Shown in pieces: positions 14,605 through 17,847 of a stretch of DNA of 17,847 nt (position 1 is its first letter; each line of letters starts with the position of its first letter). The notes beneath the pieces are model-generated. The model ran no database searches and had not been told where the DNA came from. It saw only the letters and a program-made list of their open reading frames with translations. This DNA comes from SVQP01 sp045660125 (GTDB taxonomy: Bacteria > Bacillota > Clostridia > Oscillospirales > CAG-272), in assembly GCA_045660125.1 (NCBI GenBank), contig JAZRDG010000049.1, positions 1-17,847 on the forward strand, written 5' to 3'. The position numbers and the translations under genes are program-made.

Positions 14605-15369
14605 ATGGCAACGATCAAGGTTATGACTTATAATTTGCGCGTGGATAACGCAGGGGATGGCATCAACAGCTTTACCAACCGCCGCGAGCGCGTGACCCAA
14701 ATGCTCGAGCAGCAAAGCCCCGATATCATCGGCTTTCAGGAGTGCACGCATCATATGCGCGCGTATCTGGAGCAAGCCATGCCTGCCTATGCCTTTGTGG
14801 GCTGCGGCAGAGAGCGTGACTGCACGGGGGAGTCTATGGCGATTGCCTACCGCAAGGATACCTTTGCCGTGATCGGGGTGGATAATTTCTGGCTGAGTGC
14901 CACGCCCTCGGTGCCCGGCTCCAATTTGGGCGGCGACCAGAGCGCATGCCCCCGTATGGCAACCGTGGCGGTGCTGCATCACATTGCGGGCGGCAAGGAC
15001 GTTTGCATGTGCAACACGCACCTTGACCACGTGGGCGTGATTGCAAGACAGATCGAGGCTGCGCTTTTGTGCGCAAAGCTGGAAGAGTATCCCCAGCCCC
15101 TTGTTCTGACGGGTGACATGAACGCAAAGCCGCACAAGCCCGAGATCGCAACCATTACCCAAGCCATGCTTGCAAGAGGCGCGCAGGACGTCACGGCAGA
15201 GCTTGGCGGCACCTTCCATAACTTTGGCAGAAAAGAAGTCTACTCCAAGATCGACTATATCTTTGCAAACGGCACCTGCCATGCGTGCTACGTCGTTCCC
15301 GATGACGAGGACAAGCAAGGGCTGTATTATTCCGACCACTTTGCCATCATGGCAGAAATTGAAATATGA
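14605..15369 (+). CDS. Endonuclease/exonuclease/phosphatase (EEP) family protein
   Basis: 254 residues without a signal peptide. EEP motifs run in order: VMTYNLRVDN (6-15), DIIGFQE with Glu46, CNTHLDH (136-142), TGDMNAKP (169-176), YSKIDYIF (213-220) and YYSDHFAIMAE (241-251) with the catalytic His. This metal-dependent fold hydrolyses phosphodiester or phosphoester bonds in nucleic acids, inositol phosphates or sphingolipids. The spaced NTHLDH and SDH motifs match the bacterial cytosolic subgroup of uncertain substrate. AAAGGAG lies 8 nt before the ATG. It is 28 nt after murC and 14 nt before the lipoprotein gene, so the three may share a transcript. Confidence 0.93.
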   Translation: MATIKVMTYNLRVDNAGDGINSFTNRRERVTQMLEQQSPDIIGFQECTHHMRAYLEQAMPAYAFVGCGRERDCTGESMAIAYRKDTFAVIGVDNFWLSATPSVPGSNLGGDQSACPRMATVAVLHHIAGGKDVCMCNTHLDHVGVIARQIEAALLCAKLEEYPQPLVLTGDMNAKPHKPEIATITQAMLARGAQDVTAELGGTFHNFGRKEVYSKIDYIFANGTCHACYVVPDDEDKQGLYYSDHFAIMAEIEI

Positions 15370-15383
15370 AAGGACGTCCAATC

Positions 15384-16698
15384 ATGAAAAGAAATGCTTT
15401 TCTGATCCTGACAACCTTGTTTTTACTGCTTGTTATGTTGACTTCCATGGTAGCCTGCAGAGCAGAGCAGGGGCAGGGAAGTGACACCGTGGGGGAGACG
15501 GAGGAGGGAACGGAAGCGGAAAGCTTGCCCCGATCCCATTGACCCCGAAAGCTACGGATACGCCGATATTACGTATAAGTGCCAGGACGATTCGATCCTG
15601 CGCACCTACCAGGGCAAAACGGCAGAGGACTTTGCGGGCGTGCGCTCCTTCTATCTGCAAAATGGCTATAGCGTGTATTCCGAGAGCGAAAAGGTGGGCA
15701 ATCTGTTCTGCACGCTGACAAACGGTGCCCAAATGGCGCACGTGTATTGGATTAAGAGCAGTGACGAGCTGAGCGTTGTGAGCTCCAAGACCGCAGGCGA
15801 CACGCTGCCGCCCGCACAGAGCCCCGAGATCATGCAGGGCTCGGTCAAGCCCTCGATCACGCAGATGCGTGATAGCTCCAACGTCAACGGCATGTGCTAT
15901 ATCGTGCAGCTGCCCGACGGCTCGTTTATCGTGTATGACGGCTCGTATGACAAGCGCGCGAAAAAGGTCATGGCGCAGATCCAGGATCTGCACGTGGGCG
16001 AAGGCGTGCCGCTCATTCGCGCATGGGTACTGACCCACTCGCACGACGACCACCATCCCACCTTTGGATATTTCTGCAACCATTATGCGGATGAGGTCAA
16101 GGTGGAGTACGTGATCTTTGCGCCCATTGAGGCGGAGCTTGGCAAAAAGATCGGCGGTGACGATTATTTCAACACCGATATCCACGCAGATATTGCAAAG
16201 CTTGGCGCCAAGACCGTGTATGCGCACACCGGCATGGAGTTTGCATTCGGCGACTTCAAGATGGAGGTGCTGCTTGCTGCGGACGATCTGTTTAAGGTGG
16301 GCAACCACAATAACTACTTCAATAATTCCAGCCTTGTCACGCGCATTTATACCGAGGATTACAGTGCGTTGTTTACGGGCGATATCGGTAAAGAGGGCAC
16401 TGCCTTGATGACTGAGATGTATGGCGATTATCTCAAGAGCAACGTCTGCCAGGTGTCTCACCACGGCGTTGAGGACGTGCCGCTGGAGTTCTACGAGCTG
16501 GTCGAGGCGTCCATTCTGTATTATCCCTGTAACAAGTGGCTGTATGACCAGAAGGAGCGCCACTATGACGTGCGCAAAGCTCTTGAGGAGCGCAGCTACA
16601 CCAAGGAGATCCTGATCGCAGGCCTTGGACAGTATACCCGTGCATGGGGCACCACCTTTGCCGACGATGCCGCGCTGTCTATGCCGGATTACAAATAA
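15384..16698 (+). pseudogene. Metallo-beta-lactamase-fold lipoprotein, interrupted by a +1 frameshift
   Basis: An ATG at 15384 opens a lipoprotein signal (MKRNAFLILTTLFLLLVMLT..MVAC, lipidated Cys25) and an acidic linker. That frame hits TGA at 15541. The body continues one frame over to 16698. Removing one C from the CCCC run at 15528-15531 joins them smoothly (..EAESLPDPIDPESYGYAD), so the break is one extra C. The body has the metal site THSHDDHHP (16033-16059), LFTGDIGKEG and a C-terminal SHHGVEDVP, as in ComEC-like or lactonase-type hydrolases. Without correction only an implausible GTG-started product from 15481 lacking the lipobox remains. A near-identical C-terminus lies inverted at 17680-17847. 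Real mutation, phase variation and sequencing error cannot be separated here. Confidence 0.85.
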
Positions 16699-16739
16699 GA
16701 AGTAAAATTTGTACTGAAGAATCAGTATTCACCAATCAT

Positions 16740-16767
16740 AAAGGCTCTGCTGTCCAGCAGAGCCTTT
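16740..16767 (+). terminator. Terminator after the lipoprotein gene
   Basis: AAAGGCTCTGCTG pairs with CAGCAGAGCCTTT around a 2-nt gap, a 13-bp arm-to-arm match, followed by ATCGTTT. The T run is weak, but stem strength and position (42 nt past the stop) support termination. Confidence 0.75.
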
Positions 16768-16826
16768 ATCGTTTCCCGACCAAGCGAAAAATACTGATAA
16801 ATTCCAAATTTATCTCGCTAAAACCC

Positions 16827-16855
16827 TTGCCAAAAGCAAAAGTTTGTGATATAAT
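16827..16855 (+). promoter_or_regulatory. Promoter of tRNA-Ser
   Basis: TTGCCA (16827-16832, 5 of 6 matches), a 17-nt spacer and a perfect TATAAT (16850-16855), 18 nt before the tRNA start. Confidence 0.85.
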
Positions 16856-16873
16856 ACAATGCGTTACACATTT

Positions 16874-16961
16874 GGAGGCATATCGAAGTGGTCACAACGA
16901 GGCGGTCTTGAAAACCGTTTGGGGCTTCCCCACGGGGGTTCGAATCCCTCTGCCTCCGCCA
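16874..16961 (+). tRNA. tRNA-Ser: tRNA-Ser(UGA)
   Basis: 88 nt. Acceptor arms GGAGGCA and TGCCTCC pair fully, with discriminator G and an encoded CCA. The anticodon arm GCGGT-CTTGAAA-ACCGT places TGA as the anticodon, reading UCA serine codons. The long variable arm GGGGCTTCCCC is diagnostic of class II serine tRNA. The T arm contains GGTTCGAATCC. It has its own promoter and a strong terminator. Confidence 0.96.
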
Positions 16962-16972
16962 TAAAAACAAAA
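16942..16972 (+). repeat. 31-bp direct repeat, copy 1 (within tRNA-Ser 3' end)
   Basis: The stretch from the T-loop GAATCCC through the CCA end to the AAAACAAAA beyond it recurs exactly at 17117-17147. Weaker similarity continues through the terminator and a following segment ending CGATTTG (17026 versus 17200). Confidence 0.9.
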
Positions 16973-17003
16973 AGAGATCCTCGAAAGGATCTCTTTTTGT
17001 TTT
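16964..17003 (+). terminator. Terminator of tRNA-Ser
   Basis: AAAACAAAAAGAGATCC pairs with GGATCTCTTTTTGTTTT around TCGAAA, with a T-rich end. It begins just after the tRNA. Confidence 0.92.
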
Positions 17004-17026
17004 TATCGTGATAGTGTATCGATTTG

Positions 17027-17109
17027 AACCCCGCATGAGCGGCGCAAGCCGCGACATGTTGGTTTGCGCAGGACGAGTAAGCAGTTATAAAAGCTGTTGG
17101 CGCAAACAA
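17027..17109 (+). other. Structured spacer between the two tRNA-Ser 3'-end copies
   Basis: No gene is seen. The plus strand can fold a GCGGC-GCAA-GCCGC hairpin (17039-17052). Next comes an 8-bp perfect stem GTTTGCGC/GCGCAAAC (17062-17069 with 17100-17107) enclosing about 30 nt that include a possible AGCAG/CTGTT inner stem. It does not make a complete tRNA. It could be an RNA element or a remnant of an inserted sequence. Confidence 0.4.
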
Positions 17110-17136
17110 GGGTTCAGAATCCCTCTGCCTCCGCCA
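17110..17136 (+). pseudogene. tRNA-Ser 3'-end fragment
   Basis: GGGTTCAGAATCCC plus the acceptor strand TGCCTCC, discriminator and CCA copy the upstream tRNA-Ser. The T loop has one inserted A (TTCAGAAT instead of TTCGAAT), and no acceptor 5' strand, D arm or anticodon arm precedes it. It is not a functional tRNA. Confidence 0.85.
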
Positions 17137-17147
17137 TAAAAACAAAA
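17117..17147 (+). repeat. 31-bp direct repeat, copy 2
   Basis: Exact copy of 16942-16972, offset by 175 bp. It covers the tRNA fragment's 3' end and the start of a second terminator. Repeats of a tRNA 3' end are the usual footprint of tyrosine-recombinase integration, but the spacing is too short for an intact element. Confidence 0.9.
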
Positions 17148-17178
17148 GGAGATCCCCCAATGATCTCCTTTTTGTTTT
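17148..17178 (+). terminator. Second terminator copy behind the tRNA fragment
   Basis: GGAGATC pairs with GATCTCC around CCCCAAT, followed by TTTTTGTTTT. It is a diverged copy of the tRNA-Ser terminator at 16964-17003 with the loop and part of the stem changed in step. Confidence 0.75.
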
Positions 17179-17214
17179 ATCGTGAAAGTGCACCGATTTG
17201 TCCCCTCACTCAAT

Positions 17215-17240
17215 AAGTCCATCGCGATTGCGATGGACTT
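17215..17240 (-). terminator. Hairpin downstream of the YjbR-family gene
   Basis: AAGTCCATCGC and GCGATGGACTT form a perfect 11-bp stem with a GATT loop, 10 nt after the stop at 17250. The T run is lacking on the minus strand, so termination would be inefficient. Confidence 0.55.
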
Positions 17241-17249
17241 CTTTGCCTC

Positions 17250-17633
17250 TTATTTCTTTGCCGTTTTTCGCGGTTTCTTTTTCTCCTTGGTCGCCTGGAA
17301 GCTAACCCCGATCAGGAACTGCGTCAAGTCCTCGGGGGCGTCGGGCAGCAGCACTGAGATCCAATGCAGCTTATTCATGTGGTAGGCGGGATAGATGCCG
17401 TCATCTGCGCCAAACGAGCCGAACATTTCGGTCGGCAGCTTGAGATTGACCACGTCAATGACCTCGTCGCAATCAAAGCCAAATTTGCGCCGCGAGACCT
17501 TCATGACAATGGCATACCACTTGCGCGTGTCAGCGTGCCGCAGCACCGCTGTTTCGAAATCCTCTTCGAAAGGATAGTCCGGCGACGTGCCGTACGTATC
17601 AAGGCAATATGCAAAAAATTCCTGCTTTGTCAT
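17250..17633 (-). CDS. MmcQ/YjbR-family protein
   Basis: 127 residues with the MmcQ/YjbR pattern: TSPDYPFEEDFETAVLRH (16-33), RKWYAIVMKV (37-46), VVNLKLPTEMFGSF and the signature GIYPAYHMNKLHWISVLL (79-96). The fold resembles double-wing or CyaY-like DNA-binding proteins; no cellular role is established for most members. A Lys-rich tail (KEKKKPRKTAKK) follows the domain and could bind nucleic acid. GGAGG lies 7 nt before the ATG. It is followed, on the same strand, only by a hairpin, and preceded by the 3' end of the inverted lipoprotein gene 46 nt away, so it may be the second gene of that transcript. Confidence 0.93.
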   Translation of the reverse strand: MTKQEFFAYCLDTYGTSPDYPFEEDFETAVLRHADTRKWYAIVMKVSRRKFGFDCDEVIDVVNLKLPTEMFGSFGADDGIYPAYHMNKLHWISVLLPDAPEDLTQFLIGVSFQATKEKKKPRKTAKK

Positions 17634-17679
17634 CGCCGGACCTCCTGTCTGTTTTTATTTGAATCGGTAACGCAAATGA

Positions 17680-17847
17680 TTATTTTTTCTTATAATCCGG
17701 CATAGACAGCGCGGCATCCTCTGCAAAAGTAGTGCCCCACTCGCGGGTATACTGTCCAAGACCTGCGATCAGAATCTCCTTGGTGTAGCTGCGCTCCTCA
17801 AGGGCTTTGCGCACGTCGTAGTGACGCTCCTTCTGGTCGTAGAGATA
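17680..17847 (-). CDS. Second metallo-beta-lactamase-fold lipoprotein, C-terminal 55 residues (partial)
   Basis: The minus strand reads from the window edge to TAA at 17680 as YLYDQKERHYDVRKALEERS and ends LSMPDYKKK. It matches the last residues of the frameshifted lipoprotein ending at 16698 almost exactly, with mostly synonymous base changes and two extra lysines at the end. It therefore encodes a paralogue in inverted orientation, whose metal-binding part lies beyond the window. The frame is intact over the visible part. Confidence 0.9.
   Translation of the reverse strand, partial: YLYDQKERHYDVRKALEERSYTKEILIAGLGQYTREWGTTFAEDAALSMPDYKKK

Noticed and set aside
17027..17136. Second complete tRNA or tmRNA-like gene
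   Set aside because: Only the T-arm and acceptor 3' strand are present; there is no matching 5' acceptor strand or anticodon arm, and the T loop has an inserted base.
16818..17193. Minus-strand short proteins containing WRRQRDSNP-like sequence
   Set aside because: They are translations across the tRNA-Ser and its repeat, a well-known false gene pattern over serine tRNAs.
1..17847. CRISPR arrays, insertion sequences or phage genes
   Set aside because: No regularly spaced repeats, transposase, integrase or phage structural motifs were seen; the only direct repeat pair is at the tRNA-Ser 3' end.

Overview
The window looks like chromosomal DNA of an anaerobic, Gram-positive-type Firmicute, probably a Clostridia-class gut or rumen organism. 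The sequence evidence is T-box leaders, an HPr kinase/phosphorylase, SpoVG, lipoproteins with lipoboxes, strong AGGAGG ribosome sites, textbook TTGACA-17-TATAAT promoters and a ferredoxin-dependent 2-oxoacid oxidoreductase. Species cannot be assigned from the window alone. Codon use is GC-rich at third positions, which creates several long spurious antisense reading frames.

Left third (1-6800, all minus strand): two paralogous transcription units. Each starts with a strong promoter and a T-box riboswitch (antiterminator core plus intrinsic terminator). Each then encodes a three-domain protein: XRE-type helix-turn-helix, cupin and AMP-forming acyl-CoA ligase. The downstream unit continues, with translational coupling or short gaps, into a P-loop ATPase, a small 2x[4Fe-4S] ferredoxin and the start of VorB, the POR_N-type subunit of a branched-chain 2-oxoacid:ferredoxin oxidoreductase, which runs off the left edge. 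T-boxes switch genes on when a tRNA is uncharged. The logic therefore fits amino-acid synthesis rather than breakdown: activate a free branched-chain acid to its CoA ester, then carboxylate it reductively to the 2-oxoacid. Aligning the two leaders gives candidate specifier codons CTG (Leu) and ATC (Ile). This is the most interesting system in the window.

Middle (6820-12660): hprK (minus) stands divergent to a two-gene plus-strand unit, a parvulin-like peptidyl-prolyl isomerase lipoprotein and an unrecognised membrane-anchored protein, closed by a terminator. A minus-strand operon of three small unrecognised proteins follows; its upstream region matches the sporulation sigma-K promoter pattern. 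Divergent from it are a YegS/DagK-type lipid kinase and a YfcE-type phosphoesterase.

Right third (12660-17847): spoVG (minus) is divergent from murC (plus). After murC come an endonuclease/exonuclease/phosphatase-family protein and a metallo-beta-lactamase-fold lipoprotein gene broken by a +1 frameshift at a C run. A tRNA-Ser(UGA) with its own promoter and terminator follows. Its 3' end and terminator are repeated about 175 bp downstream around a structured insert. A MmcQ/YjbR-family gene (minus) and the 3' end of a second, inverted copy of the metallo-beta-lactamase lipoprotein gene close the window.
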